7,365 nt of DNA from Cohaesibacteraceae bacterium (GCA_016764535.1 JAESRR010000218.1:2413-9777); one strand, 5' to 3'. Shown: positions 1 through 6,811, numbered from the stretch's first letter. Numbers and translations are program-made. Notes: generated from the letters alone by a model not told the origin.

Positions 1-108
1 CTTTACAATCCAGGAAAAATTCTGCTTGAGCTTATCGAAGTCCAGACCGGGTCATATCTGGGCGAAGATGATATCATTCGTATTGAGGACGATTTCGGAC
101 GGGTTTAA
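1..108 (+). CDS. manC: Mannose-1-phosphate guanylyltransferase, ManC/AlgA/XanB type (C-terminal 35 residues only)
   Basis: The frame is open from base 1 and stops at TAA 106-108; the gene begins outside the window. The 35 visible residues run [15 protein letters not shown], then [17 protein letters not shown], then a final V. This matches the end of the cupin-like mannose-6-phosphate isomerase domain of ManC/XanB/AlgA proteins, whose C-termini typically read LIEVQxGxYLGEDDIxRxEDxYGR. In that family the protein makes GDP-mannose from mannose-1-phosphate and GTP, and often also interconverts mannose-6-phosphate and fructose-6-phosphate, to supply exopolysaccharide, O-antigen or glycan synthesis in the cytoplasm. 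Only the tail is visible, so whether both domains are present cannot be judged. It is convergent with the methyltransferase to its right, and no clear intrinsic terminator lies in the 67 bases between them. Confidence 0.75.
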   Translation, partial: LYNPGKILLELIEVQTGSYLGEDDIIRIEDDFGRV

Positions 109-175
109 TCAATTAAGAACGACATACAAAATTTAGTTCCATAATATTACTTATGCGACATTTAAATTGCAATAT

Positions 176-907
176 TCATTTTTTTAGAACCAACATTCCC
201 GATACACCAAACGGTACCTTTAAGTACCGTGCAGACCAAACATCAATCCTGAAAATTAAAGTAAGAACTGAATTTAAAAGTGGAAAATTTATGCCGGTTT
301 CTGTCTTTATTGATTTGGGTTTGACCAAATTCAGGACAGTACGGGCAAACCATATCGGTAAGAACAACAAGAAATTGAAATAATACGCCGTTTCTATATG
401 AAATTTGGAATTTTGTGCGAGCTTCGTGAGTGTGGCAAGTAAATATCGTCGTTTGTGTTGGGCAACTCTGTCTTGAAGCCCCCACAAAACCATAAAAGTG
501 GGGACAGTCACAATCGCGTAACCACCAGGTGCCAAAACTCTGTAGATTTCGTCCAATGCAAGACCATCATCATCAATGTGTTCTATAATATCGGTTGCCA
601 GTACGAGCTGAAAATATTCGTCTTCGAACGGCAGGTCACACACATCACCCTTTTTAACAATTCCTAACTGTTTCTCTTTACAATAGGCGATGGCAATATC
701 ACTACAGTCAACGCCAACAATATTGTTGAACCCTGATTTATTTAGAACTCTGAGATTGGTTCCCGTGCTAGTCCCCACGTCGAGTACATGCGCATCATTA
801 CCTATATTTAGTCGTTCAATCTCCCGGAAAAACAACCATCTACGATTTGTAAACCACCAGTGTGATTGTTCGGCTAGATTTTCTGCCTCAAACGTTTGCA
901 AATCCAT
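176..907 (-). CDS. Class I SAM-dependent methyltransferase, unknown acceptor
   Basis: A 243-residue Rossmann-fold methyltransferase. Motif I is VLDVGTSTG (41-49), with TST where most relatives have a GCG-like core. The acidic residue ending strand 2 is D67 in VGVDCSD, followed by DVCDLPF (88-94), the DIIEH motif (106-110) and LAPGG (125-129). The N-terminus carries HWWFTNRR (16-23), which I know from a subgroup of methyltransferases frequent near glycan and lipid genes. A hydrophobic stretch at about 175-195 could hold it at the inner membrane. The start at 907 is supported by GAGG five bases upstream. It lies 72 bases downstream of the zinc-ribbon membrane gene on the same strand and converges on the manC tail, so a role in polysaccharide or lipid-linked glycan modification is possible but only inferred from position. 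By eye its DNA is richer in A and T than the sulfur-gene cluster further right. Confidence 0.85.
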   Translation of the reverse strand: MDLQTFEAENLAEQSHWWFTNRRWLFFREIERLNIGNDAHVLDVGTSTGTNLRVLNKSGFNNIVGVDCSDIAIAYCKEKQLGIVKKGDVCDLPFEDEYFQLVLATDIIEHIDDDGLALDEIYRVLAPGGYAIVTVPTFMVLWGLQDRVAQHKRRYLLATLTKLAQNSKFHIETAYYFNFLLFLPIWFARTVLNLVKPKSIKTETGINFPLLNSVLTLIFRIDVWSARYLKVPFGVSGMLVLKK

Positions 908-979
908 GGTGACCTCAGTCCATTAGCTAAATTTCTATTTGTGTGACACATGAATTGCAAATATTCAATACAACCCCGC

Positions 980-1714
980 CTACCCCAGATAAAATACCAT
1001 CCCGATAACCACAGCAAACCAGAATACGACGCCCAGGAAAATCATCGCGGCGTTGAGTTTAAGGCTGCGCACAGTAATAGCGGCACCAGTAAACACAACG
1101 GCGGCGGCACCATATTTCACGAGGTCATTGTCTCGGATGTCAAACCCTGTAAAATCCAGTGCCCAATAGACGCCGAGCAGAGCACCGAAAAACAATGCCG
1201 GCCAGAACAGAAACTCGAGCAACCTGCGCCTGCGTCGTTTGCTGTTGGCAAATTGCTCATCATGAGACCAGGGGCGGTTCTCTCCGGTTACCGGATGAAG
1301 GCGTAACAAATTGAGCGGCTGGAGCAGAAAATGCCAGCAGGTCCAGCCAGACAGGCCAATAACAGCAAGGGTGAACAGCAGATATAGCGCGTCCATAATC
1401 AGCAAATCCCAGCTGCTTTGCAGAATAAACTCATAAGTTGTCGCATACCAAAGCGGTCCTTCAACAAATTGCCAAACACCAACTGCTACCCAGAACACTG
1501 CGATAAGTGCGCCAACAAACAAGGAACTGGTTTGTGGAATTTCAACTTCAAAATTGCATTGCGGGCAGCGAAAATCCATGCCGTGCTCGGTGAGACCACC
1601 AAGACCCTCTTCCGAGAAAGCAGAAACCGGTTTCATCTCATTACAATTGCATTTGGCACAATGGCGTAATTGAACATGGCCACCAACTGGAACCGGGATA
1701 TGTTTATGGGTCAT
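980..1714 (-). CDS. Zinc-ribbon polytopic membrane protein of unknown function
   Basis: A 244-residue protein that I cannot assign to a named family. The N-terminal 60 residues look like a soluble zinc ribbon: CAKC at 19-22 and CPQC at 50-53, with an extra C24. The rest is membrane-embedded, with hydrophobic segments at roughly 64-84, 103-129, 166-187, 200-214 and 222-243. A strongly basic run, KRRRRR (159-164), sits just before the third segment and probably faces the cytoplasm. The start at 1714 keeps the full zinc ribbon, but no good Shine-Dalgarno sequence precedes it. A plausible promoter lies directly upstream. The gene begins 89 bases after the DUF4344 gene ends and is followed by the methyltransferase. 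Zinc ribbon plus membrane helices suggests a small sensor, scaffold or assembly factor, but the sequence does not decide this. Confidence 0.7.
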   Translation of the reverse strand: MTHKHIPVPVGGHVQLRHCAKCNCNEMKPVSAFSEEGLGGLTEHGMDFRCPQCNFEVEIPQTSSLFVGALIAVFWVAVGVWQFVEGPLWYATTYEFILQSSWDLLIMDALYLLFTLAVIGLSGWTCWHFLLQPLNLLRLHPVTGENRPWSHDEQFANSKRRRRRLLEFLFWPALFFGALLGVYWALDFTGFDIRDNDLVKYGAAAVVFTGAAITVRSLKLNAAMIFLGVVFWFAVVIGMVFYLG

Positions 1715-1730
1715 GTCTGTGCGCTTTCAA

Positions 1731-1759
1731 ATTATTTGTCAGCTTCTGATAAACCACAA
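1731..1759 (-). promoter_or_regulatory. Candidate sigma-70-type promoter for the zinc-ribbon membrane gene
   Basis: Read on the minus strand, TTGTGG (1759-1754) and AATAAT (1736-1731) are separated by 17 bases. The -10 box matches the consensus at 5 of 6 positions and the -35 box at 3 of 6. The start codon is at 1714, which leaves a 5' leader of only about 10 bases. That short leader agrees with the missing Shine-Dalgarno and may mean near-leaderless translation. Pattern match only. Confidence 0.4.
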
Positions 1760-1803
1760 TTGATATAATTATCTGTGTTTACCTGGGCTCCTAATTTGGT
1801 ATC

Positions 1804-2583
1804 TCATTCATTTTCCAAACCGGTATCAAGCCCTCTTAACAAGGTCATCATTTCATAACATATTGAAATGCTGCCTGTTGCTGGTTCATAAAAAGCATTT
1901 GCCTCGCCACATTCCCGGGCAATAATTTTCAATTTTGAACCCCACGCAAATTGATCAACAAGATCTGCGCCAAAATCCTCAAGAACAGCAGAATTTAACA
2001 GCAGAGCCCGTTCCTTTTTGTATGTGTCTGAGGGAGCATAGGATATGCGCAAGTCGGCGCGTGGTGCGTCCTCCTTGCGATATGAGCTCTTGAGCAAATC
2101 ATGCCATCCGAGCATGGATTGATCAAATCGGTCTGCGCAATTTTCAATTTGCTCGTGCGTCATTTCAAACGAGGCTGCAATGTCTTTAAATTTGTCAGGC
2201 TCGGCACCCACCCCAAAACAGATGATCCGCATACCGCGCTGAATATCCAGATCATGCTCACTGAAAAAATCAATGTCATCGCTGTCGCTTGCATCCTGCA
2301 ATGCGATCATGGCCATTGCAGTGTCAGACAGCAGTACATCAAAATTTTCGAACGCGTCTATTACATTGATTGTTGCAAACGCGTCGGCTGCGTCTTCTTC
2401 CTGGCCGATTACAGGCAATTCAAATTGATCAATCAGCGCGTGACCGGCTTCGTGATACATAATGTGAATTATATTATTGAGAACAAAATCATCGTCGCGG
2501 GGCGTGGCAACCACCTGTGCGGTTGTACAATAATACAAAACCAGACCAGCCAGTCCGGATAGGAAAGTTGACGATAGTTTCAA
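1804..2583 (-). CDS. Secreted DUF4344-type putative metallopeptidase, TTG start
   Basis: With the TTG start at 2583 this is a 259-residue protein. The frame stays open upstream to an ATG at 2748, but that extension crosses the osmC terminator at 2678-2707 and reads as non-protein sequence. Starting at TTG puts GGAGA (2595-2591) seven bases upstream and makes the N-terminus a classic signal peptide: KLSS, then the hydrophobic run FLSGLAGLVLYY, with likely cleavage near AQVVA (about residues 22-26). An ATG at 2619 lacks a ribosome site. The catalytic motif is HEAGH (44-48), followed by GQEEDAAD (60-67), where the distal acidic residues could supply the third zinc ligand. This arrangement is typical of DUF4344 proteins, described as putative metallopeptidases with unknown substrates. 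The protein is probably periplasmic. The cysteine within the signal region (YYCTT) does not fit a good lipobox. It is probably transcribed from its own promoter. Confidence 0.8.
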   Translation of the reverse strand: MKLSSTFLSGLAGLVLYYCTTAQVVATPRDDDFVLNNIIHIMYHEAGHALIDQFELPVIGQEEDAADAFATINVIDAFENFDVLLSDTAMAMIALQDASDSDDIDFFSEHDLDIQRGMRIICFGVGAEPDKFKDIAASFEMTHEQIENCADRFDQSMLGWHDLLKSSYRKEDAPRADLRISYAPSDTYKKERALLLNSAVLEDFGADLVDQFAWGSKLKIIARECGEANAFYEPATGSISICYEMMTLLRGLDTGLENE

Positions 2584-2635
2584 GACAGATTCTCCGGGCA
2601 AATTTTGATATGTGCCCATGTTGCGCGACCAGACC

Positions 2636-2665
2636 ATCATTGCAAACCAAATCCTGATGCGGCAA
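2636..2665 (-). promoter_or_regulatory. Weak candidate promoter for the DUF4344 gene
   Basis: On the minus strand TTGCCG (2665-2660) and AATGAT (2641-2636) are 18 bases apart, each matching the sigma-70 consensus at 4 of 6 positions. The pair lies just past the osmC terminator and about 50 bases ahead of the TTG start, which is where a promoter would be expected. The match is modest. Confidence 0.3.
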
Positions 2666-2677
2666 TCGTCGCCCCAT

Positions 2678-2707
2678 AAAAAACAGGACGCCTTTAGGGC
2701 GCCCTGT
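2678..2707 (-). terminator. Intrinsic terminator after osmC
   Basis: Read on the minus strand, ACAGGGCGCC (2707-2698) pairs with GGCGTCCTGT (2692-2683) across a five-base loop (CTAAA). All ten pairs form if one G-U wobble is allowed. The stem is followed at once by a run of T (minus-strand bases 2683-2678), the standard rho-independent layout. On the plus strand the same position has an A-C mismatch and no T run, so it works leftward only. It ends the transcript of the OsmC gene, whose stop lies 62 bases upstream, and separates the sulfur cluster from the DUF4344 gene. Confidence 0.9.
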
Positions 2708-2769
2708 CTAAAAACTGATGATCCAGTCAAACAATCCAGATCCCCCAACCTGAACCATTTAACCAGAAA

Positions 2770-3291
2770 TCAGGCCAGTTTAACTTCAACCGGCACTGCA
2801 CGGCCAAGCGTATGTCCGACAGGAGATGAATTGGTTACCTTGTCGTGCAAAGCCTGCAATGCTTCGGGCGACGCGTCACTATCCAGTTTCACATCAACTG
2901 TAATGCCACTAAAACCGGCATTGCCTTCTTTAAGGCCAAGGAATGTATGCAGATCAAGATCGCCCTCGATTTTGATGGTCATGTCCTTGATGGTGATGCC
3001 TGCCGCGGTTGCGTTGGCGGCATATCCAACTGCCAGACAATTGCCCAGTGCGCCCAATACCTGTTCTACAGGATTGGGGCCGGTGTTGGTTCCACCAAGT
3101 TGCTCGGGTTCGTCCGACACCGCTGCATCAAAATCACGGATTGTCGCTTCTGAACGAAAACCGCCATTCCATTTTACTTCGGCGCTCCATTTGGTGTTGG
3201 CAACATGTGGTTCCTGCATGATTTTTTCGGCAAGACTGGCAACTTTACCAATATCAACATCGTTCATCAGGTTTTTGGTCATTTCAGTCAT
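2770..3291 (-). CDS. OsmC-family protein with a single cysteine
   Basis: A 173-residue OsmC/Ohr-fold protein. I chose the ATG at 3291 rather than the in-frame ATG at 3312 because GGGAGG ends seven bases before it; the 3312 start would place that ribosome site inside the gene. The family core PxExxLxALGNCLA holds the usual peroxidatic cysteine at C85. The second conserved cysteine of OsmC and Ohr, expected in a CPV motif near the C-terminus, is replaced: the segment reads NSSPVGHTL (154-162), with serine at the cysteine position. C85 is the only cysteine in the protein. Two-cysteine OsmC/Ohr proteins reduce organic and hydrogen peroxides; a one-cysteine form would need an outside thiol such as glutathione, or may act on persulfides. 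It is downstream of sqr by 240 bases and is followed by a strong terminator. A link to sulfide or peroxide detoxification is inferred from context. Confidence 0.88.
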   Translation of the reverse strand: MTEMTKNLMNDVDIGKVASLAEKIMQEPHVANTKWSAEVKWNGGFRSEATIRDFDAAVSDEPEQLGGTNTGPNPVEQVLGALGNCLAVGYAANATAAGITIKDMTIKIEGDLDLHTFLGLKEGNAGFSGITVDVKLDSDASPEALQALHDKVTNSSPVGHTLGRAVPVEVKLA

Positions 3292-3315
3292 ATTAGTCCC
3301 TCCCAGGTACATATT

Positions 3316-3330
3316 GGTGCATAGAGCACC
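3316..3330 (-). other. Small stem-loop in the osmC leader
   Basis: GGTGC (3316-3320) and GCACC (3326-3330) form a five-base stem with a five-base loop. It ends about 25 bases upstream of the osmC start, just ahead of the ribosome binding site. It could be an mRNA structure of the leader; a stem this short can occur by chance. Confidence 0.3.
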
Positions 3331-3452
3331 GGTCTTCAGGTGTTGCGCGCATCACGCATCACATCATTGCTCCAGTTACTTCGGGCGCGGCGCCCTGAAA
3401 CAGGAAGCCCTCCCGGCGCTACTTCAGTGCAACGCGCCCGATGCACGCCACA

Positions 3453-3466
3453 TGGTTTATAAACCA
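3453..3466. promoter_or_regulatory. Perfect palindrome between sqr and osmC, possible operator
   Basis: TGGTTTATAAACCA is a 14-base perfect palindrome in the 240-base gap between the sqr stop and the osmC start. No coding sequence is supported there. A dyad of this size fits a homodimeric regulator site, and its TATAAA centre could overlap a -10 element for a separate osmC promoter, but no convincing -35 box accompanies it. The role is inferred. Confidence 0.35.
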
Positions 3467-3502
3467 AACCACCCGGCGAACATCTGTTCTGTTATGTGTT
3501 GT

Positions 3503-3528
3503 TCAGTCCATGCGTGTTTCAGGACTGA
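3503..3528 (-). other. Stem-loop directly after sqr
   Basis: TCAGTCC (3503-3509) and GGACTGA (3522-3528) are exact inverted repeats around a 12-base loop, starting three bases past the sqr stop codon. No T run follows, so it is not a standard intrinsic terminator. It may stabilise the 3' end of the upstream mRNA or partly separate osmC from the operon. Confidence 0.4.
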
Positions 3529-3531
3529 CTA

Positions 3532-4740
3532 TTATCCAGTTAGCCACTCCCGGCCTTTAAGCATTGCCTTCCAATAAACCATTGGAAGAATGGTCTTTTT
3601 CAGGAACCATGCTGAACGGCGCGGTTTTGTTGAATCCCATGGGAATGTCGGCATAACTTTGCCGCCATAACCAAATTCGGCGAGAATGATTTTACCTTTC
3701 TCAACAGTCAGCGGACAGGATCCATAACCATCATAAAGTGGCAGTGGTGCCTGTCCCTTCATTGCGGCAATCACGTTCGCTGCAACGATTGGTGCCTGTT
3801 TACGTGCTGCTGCTGCGGTTTTGGCATTGGGTGTTGAACACACGTCACCAAGGCTGAACACATTTTCAAATTTTGTGTGCCGCATTGTGGCCTGATCAAC
3901 ATCAACCCAGCCACCATCATTTGCCAATGGGCTTGATTTGATAAAATCAGGTGCTGTTTGTGGTGGACAAACATGGATCATATCAAAATTGCGTTCGACG
4001 ATTTCCGGCTCGCTACCTTCTTTTGTGACCTTGAACCAGGCTTTTTTGGCGGTTCCATCAATCCTGATCAGATTATGACCAAAATCGAGATTGATGTTGT
4101 ATTTCCTGATGTATTCCATCAATGGCGGCACATAGGGTGCACAGCCAAACAATACTGGTCCGGCATTGCAGAACGACACATTGATGTTTTTCAGGCGACC
4201 GGTACGCATCCAGTGATCACAGGACAGATACATTGCCTTTTGTGGTGCACCGGCACATTTAATCGGCATGCCTGGTTGTGTGAAAATGGCTTCCTTGCCG
4301 GCCATTCCCTGAACCAGTTTCCAGGTGTATGGCGACAAATCATATCGGTAGTTTGAGGTTACGCCATTGCTGCCAAGTGCGTCGTTCAAACCTTCAACCG
4401 CATCCCAGTCCAGTTTCAGGCCAGGCGTTACGATCAGCATTGTGTAGCCGACAGTCGCGCCATCTGCGAGGACAACTTCGTTTTTTGTTGGCTCAAAACT
4501 GGCGACAGATGCCCTGATCCGTTTGACACCCTTTGGCCAGACCGAGCTCATCGGGCGGGCGGTTTCTTCCTTGTCGAAAATTCCGCCGCCAACCATTGTA
4601 AATCCAGGCTGATAATAATGGGTATCTGCAGGTTCAATGATAGCGATATCAAGCGAACGGTCACGCTTGTGCAGGCTGGCTGCAGTTGCAATTCCGGCAG
4701 CTCCTCCGCCAACAATCAGCACTTGATGTGATGTGGTCAT
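3532..4740 (-). CDS. sqr: Sulfide:quinone oxidoreductase, type II-like
   Basis: A 402-residue FAD enzyme that oxidises H2S to sulfane sulfur (as persulfide or polysulfide) and passes electrons to the quinone pool at the membrane. The N-terminal FAD-binding motif is VGGGAAG (10-16). HYYQPGFTMVGGG (41-53) is the signature of the SQR family closest to mitochondrial SQRDL. The redox cysteines are C162 in KCAGAPQKAMYLS and C342 in YDGYGSCPL, both in the positions conserved with SQRDL. A second flavin-contact motif is FSLGDVCSTPNAKTAAA (about 295-311). The C-terminus is rich in hydrophobic and basic residues, as expected for monotopic membrane binding. The start has a strong GGGGGAG site four bases upstream. 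It begins 21 bases after the persulfide dioxygenase-like gene, so they are almost certainly co-transcribed. Flavocytochrome c sulfide dehydrogenase is a distant alternative, but the cysteine arrangement favours SQR. Confidence 0.93.
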   Translation of the reverse strand: MTTSHQVLIVGGGAAGIATAASLHKRDRSLDIAIIEPADTHYYQPGFTMVGGGIFDKEETARPMSSVWPKGVKRIRASVASFEPTKNEVVLADGATVGYTMLIVTPGLKLDWDAVEGLNDALGSNGVTSNYRYDLSPYTWKLVQGMAGKEAIFTQPGMPIKCAGAPQKAMYLSCDHWMRTGRLKNINVSFCNAGPVLFGCAPYVPPLMEYIRKYNINLDFGHNLIRIDGTAKKAWFKVTKEGSEPEIVERNFDMIHVCPPQTAPDFIKSSPLANDGGWVDVDQATMRHTKFENVFSLGDVCSTPNAKTAAAARKQAPIVAANVIAAMKGQAPLPLYDGYGSCPLTVEKGKIILAEFGYGGKVMPTFPWDSTKPRRSAWFLKKTILPMVYWKAMLKGREWLTG

Positions 4741-4761
4741 TATTCTCCCCCAGTATTCTTT

Positions 4762-5652
4762 TTAAAGCCGGTTTATTGGCACTTTCAAATATAGTTTTCC
4801 GTCGTCTTCAGCCGGAGGCATCCGGCCTGCCCGCATGTTTACCTGTATCGAAGGTATGATTAATTTTGGCATCGACAATTGCGCATCACGTGCGGTGCGA
4901 AACGCCACGAAATCCTGTTCAGACTTGCCGCCGCCGACATGAATGTTCTGTTGTTTTTGTACGGCAACAGTTGTTTCCCAACAGAACTCTGTCCGTCCGG
5001 GTGCCTTGTAATCATGGCATAAAAACAGACGCGTTTGATCAGGCAGGGCGAGAATCTTCTGGATCGAATGATAAAGATCCGTAGCCGAGCCTCCAGGGAA
5101 ATCGGAACGCGAGGTCCCAAAATCCGGCATAAACAGGGTATCTCCGATAAAGGCAACATCTCCGCATACATATGTCACACATGCGGGTGTATGCCCGGGT
5201 GTATGCATGACATTTACCTGCATATTGCCGATCCTGAAGCTGTCCCCATCTGTAAACAGTCGATCAAACTGGCTGCCATCCATCTGGAATTCCGTACCGG
5301 CGTTGAAGATCTTGCCAAAGACCTCCTGCACGGTGTCGATATTGGACCCAATGGCAATTTTTCCACCCAGTTCACGGGCCAGATATGGTGCCGCGGAAAG
5401 GTGATCAGCGTGGACGTGGGTTTCAATTACCCACTCCAGAGACCACCCGCGTGAGGTGATCTCGCTGATAAGATTGTCGGCGTGGCGGGTTTGCGTTCGG
5501 CCCGCCGCCAGATCAAAATCAAGAATTGAATCAATCACCGCACATGCGCTGGAAGTCGGGTCTTTCAGGATGTAACAGGCCGCATTTGTGGCCTCATCAA
5601 AAAAGCTCAGTACTTCTGGATTCTCAATTCCCGGATTTTGGTGATCAGGCAT
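4762..5652 (-). CDS. MBL-fold metallo-hydrolase, persulfide dioxygenase-like (ETHE1/Blh relative)
   Basis: A 296-residue metallo-beta-lactamase-fold protein. The metal-binding motif is THVHADHL (78-85), with H79, H81, D83 and H84. Next come HTPGH (150-154), GDTLFMPDFGTSRSDFPGG (170-188, with D171) and CHDYKAPGR (212-220, with H213). The set H79, H154 and D171 matches the mononuclear iron ligands of persulfide dioxygenases such as ETHE1. Such enzymes oxidise glutathione persulfide to sulfite and glutathione in the cytoplasm. Length and motif spacing resemble the MBL half of Blh proteins from BigR-controlled operons. The DUF442 domain that some Blh proteins carry is absent, and there is no rhodanese domain. 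The start ATG directly follows the stop of the upstream dehydrogenase, and its GGAG ribosome site lies within that gene's end, so translation is probably coupled. The neighbouring sqr supports a persulfide substrate. Confidence 0.88.
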   Translation of the reverse strand: MPDHQNPGIENPEVLSFFDEATNAACYILKDPTSSACAVIDSILDFDLAAGRTQTRHADNLISEITSRGWSLEWVIETHVHADHLSAAPYLARELGGKIAIGSNIDTVQEVFGKIFNAGTEFQMDGSQFDRLFTDGDSFRIGNMQVNVMHTPGHTPACVTYVCGDVAFIGDTLFMPDFGTSRSDFPGGSATDLYHSIQKILALPDQTRLFLCHDYKAPGRTEFCWETTVAVQKQQNIHVGGGKSEQDFVAFRTARDAQLSMPKLIIPSIQVNMRAGRMPPAEDDGKLYLKVPINRL

Positions 5653-6771
5653 CTAAAACTCCACAACCGCCCGAATACTTTCACCCGCGTGCATTAACTC
5701 AAAGCCCTTGTTGATGTCTTCAAGTGGCAGAACATGGGTAATCATTGGATCGATCTCGATTTTTCCATCCATGTACCAATCAACAATTTTGGGAACATCT
5801 GTACGTCCACGTGCACCACCAAAGGCAGTGCCGCGCCAGGTCCGGCCGGTAACCAGCTGGAACGGGCGTGTAGAAATTTCAGCACCGGCAGGAGCCACAC
5901 CGATAATGATCGATTCGCCCCAACCCTTGTGGGATGCTTCAAGCGCTGTACGCATCACTTCGACATTACCGGTCGCATCAAATGTATAATCTGCTCCACC
6001 TTTGGTCAGTTCAACCAGATGGGCTACAAGATCACCGGAAATCTCGGAAGGATTGACAAAATCGGTCATGCCAAAGCGCGTGGCCATTTCGATTTTGCCA
6101 GGATTGAGATCAACACCAACAATCTGGTCAGCACCGGCAAGACGCAGGCCCTGGATGACATTCAGGCCAATTCCGCCCAGGCCAAACACAATGGCACGAC
6201 TGCCAATTTCGACCTTTGCGGTGTTGATAACTGCACCGATACCTGTGGTTACGCCACAACCGATGTAACAAATTTTGTTAAACGGGGCGTCTTTGCGCAC
6301 TTTGGCAAGAGCAATTTCAGGCAGTACAGTGTGGTTGGCGAATGTCGAACAACCCATGTAATGCAGGATAGGTGTACCATCGAGCATCGAGAACCGGCTG
6401 GTTCCATCAGGCATTAAACCCTGGCCCTGTGTACTACGGATAGACTGGCACAAATTGGTCTTTGGATTGAGGCAGTAATCGCATGTGCGGCATTCCGGTG
6501 TGTAAAGCGGGATCACATGATCGCCAGGAACCAGGCTGGTAACACCCTCTCCCACTTCCAGAACAACACCGGCACCCTCGTGGCCAAGAATGGCAGGAAA
6601 CAACCCCTCCGGGTCTGCGCCGGACCTTGTGAACTCGTCAGTGTGGCAAAGACCAGTGGCCTTGATTTCCACAAGAACCTCACCGGCCCGGGGGCCATCA
6701 AGGTTCACTTCCATTATTTCAAGTGGACTGCCTGCTTTCATTGCGACGGCGGCTCTTGTGCGCATTTGCAT
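5653..6771 (-). CDS. frmA: S-(hydroxymethyl)glutathione dehydrogenase, class III alcohol dehydrogenase
   Basis: A 372-residue, full-length, zinc-dependent medium-chain dehydrogenase. It oxidises S-hydroxymethylglutathione, the spontaneous adduct of formaldehyde and glutathione, to S-formylglutathione with NAD, in the cytoplasm. Catalytic zinc ligands are C42 (GLCHTD), H64 with E65 (GHEGAG) and C172 (IGCGVTTG). The structural zinc site is C94, C97, C100 and C108. The NAD fold has GLGGIG (197-202) and D221. The class III signature for binding the glutathione adduct is present: SGADPEG with D53, and R112 in SIRSTQGQGLMPDG. Two in-frame ATG codons (6771 and 6765) follow an AGGG; I give the first, and the second, six bases on, is equally possible. 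It is the first gene of the minus-strand operon and abuts the persulfide dioxygenase-like gene. No S-formylglutathione hydrolase gene is in the window. S-nitrosoglutathione reductase is a known second activity of this class. Confidence 0.95.
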   Translation of the reverse strand: MQMRTRAAVAMKAGSPLEIMEVNLDGPRAGEVLVEIKATGLCHTDEFTRSGADPEGLFPAILGHEGAGVVLEVGEGVTSLVPGDHVIPLYTPECRTCDYCLNPKTNLCQSIRSTQGQGLMPDGTSRFSMLDGTPILHYMGCSTFANHTVLPEIALAKVRKDAPFNKICYIGCGVTTGIGAVINTAKVEIGSRAIVFGLGGIGLNVIQGLRLAGADQIVGVDLNPGKIEMATRFGMTDFVNPSEISGDLVAHLVELTKGGADYTFDATGNVEVMRTALEASHKGWGESIIIGVAPAGAEISTRPFQLVTGRTWRGTAFGGARGRTDVPKIVDWYMDGKIEIDPMITHVLPLEDINKGFELMHAGESIRAVVEF

Positions 6772-6792
6772 CTTACCCTGTTTCTTTTTCTC

Positions 6793-6808
6793 TTGATTTC
6801 AAAATCAA
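6793..6808. promoter_or_regulatory. Inverted repeat over the expected transcription start of the frmA operon, candidate operator
   Basis: TTGATTTCAAAATCAA has two exact seven-base arms around a two-base centre. It begins four bases past the candidate -10 box, so it would cover the transcription start and the first transcribed bases. That is a standard site for a dimeric repressor. No regulator gene is in the window, so the binding protein is unknown. ArsR-type persulfide sensors (BigR/SqrR) are natural candidates for such genes, but this repeat is not a clear match to a site I remember for them. Confidence 0.45.
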
Positions 6809-6811
6809 CTT

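Noticed and set aside
109..175. Terminator between manC and the methyltransferase
   Set aside because: Only a four-base GAAC/GTTC pairing was seen, with no T run on the correct side.
1737..1769. Plus-strand promoter using TATAAT near 1764
   Set aside because: The nearest TTGTCA is 22 bases away and no plus-strand gene lies downstream.
3292..3312. ATG at 3312 as the OsmC start
   Set aside because: The strong GGGAGG site lies between 3312 and 3291 and serves the ATG at 3291.
3383..3395. GGGCGCGGCGCCC as an intrinsic terminator for sqr
   Set aside because: No T run follows on either strand and the perfect repeat leaves only a one-base centre.
2612..3577. A 321-codon plus-strand frame opposite osmC
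   Set aside because: It lies antisense to the well-supported OsmC gene, crosses a terminator and reads as low-grade serine- and proline-rich shadow sequence.
5734..6417. A 227-codon plus-strand frame opposite the class III dehydrogenase
   Set aside because: It is a shadow of a full-length, motif-complete enzyme gene and has no family features.
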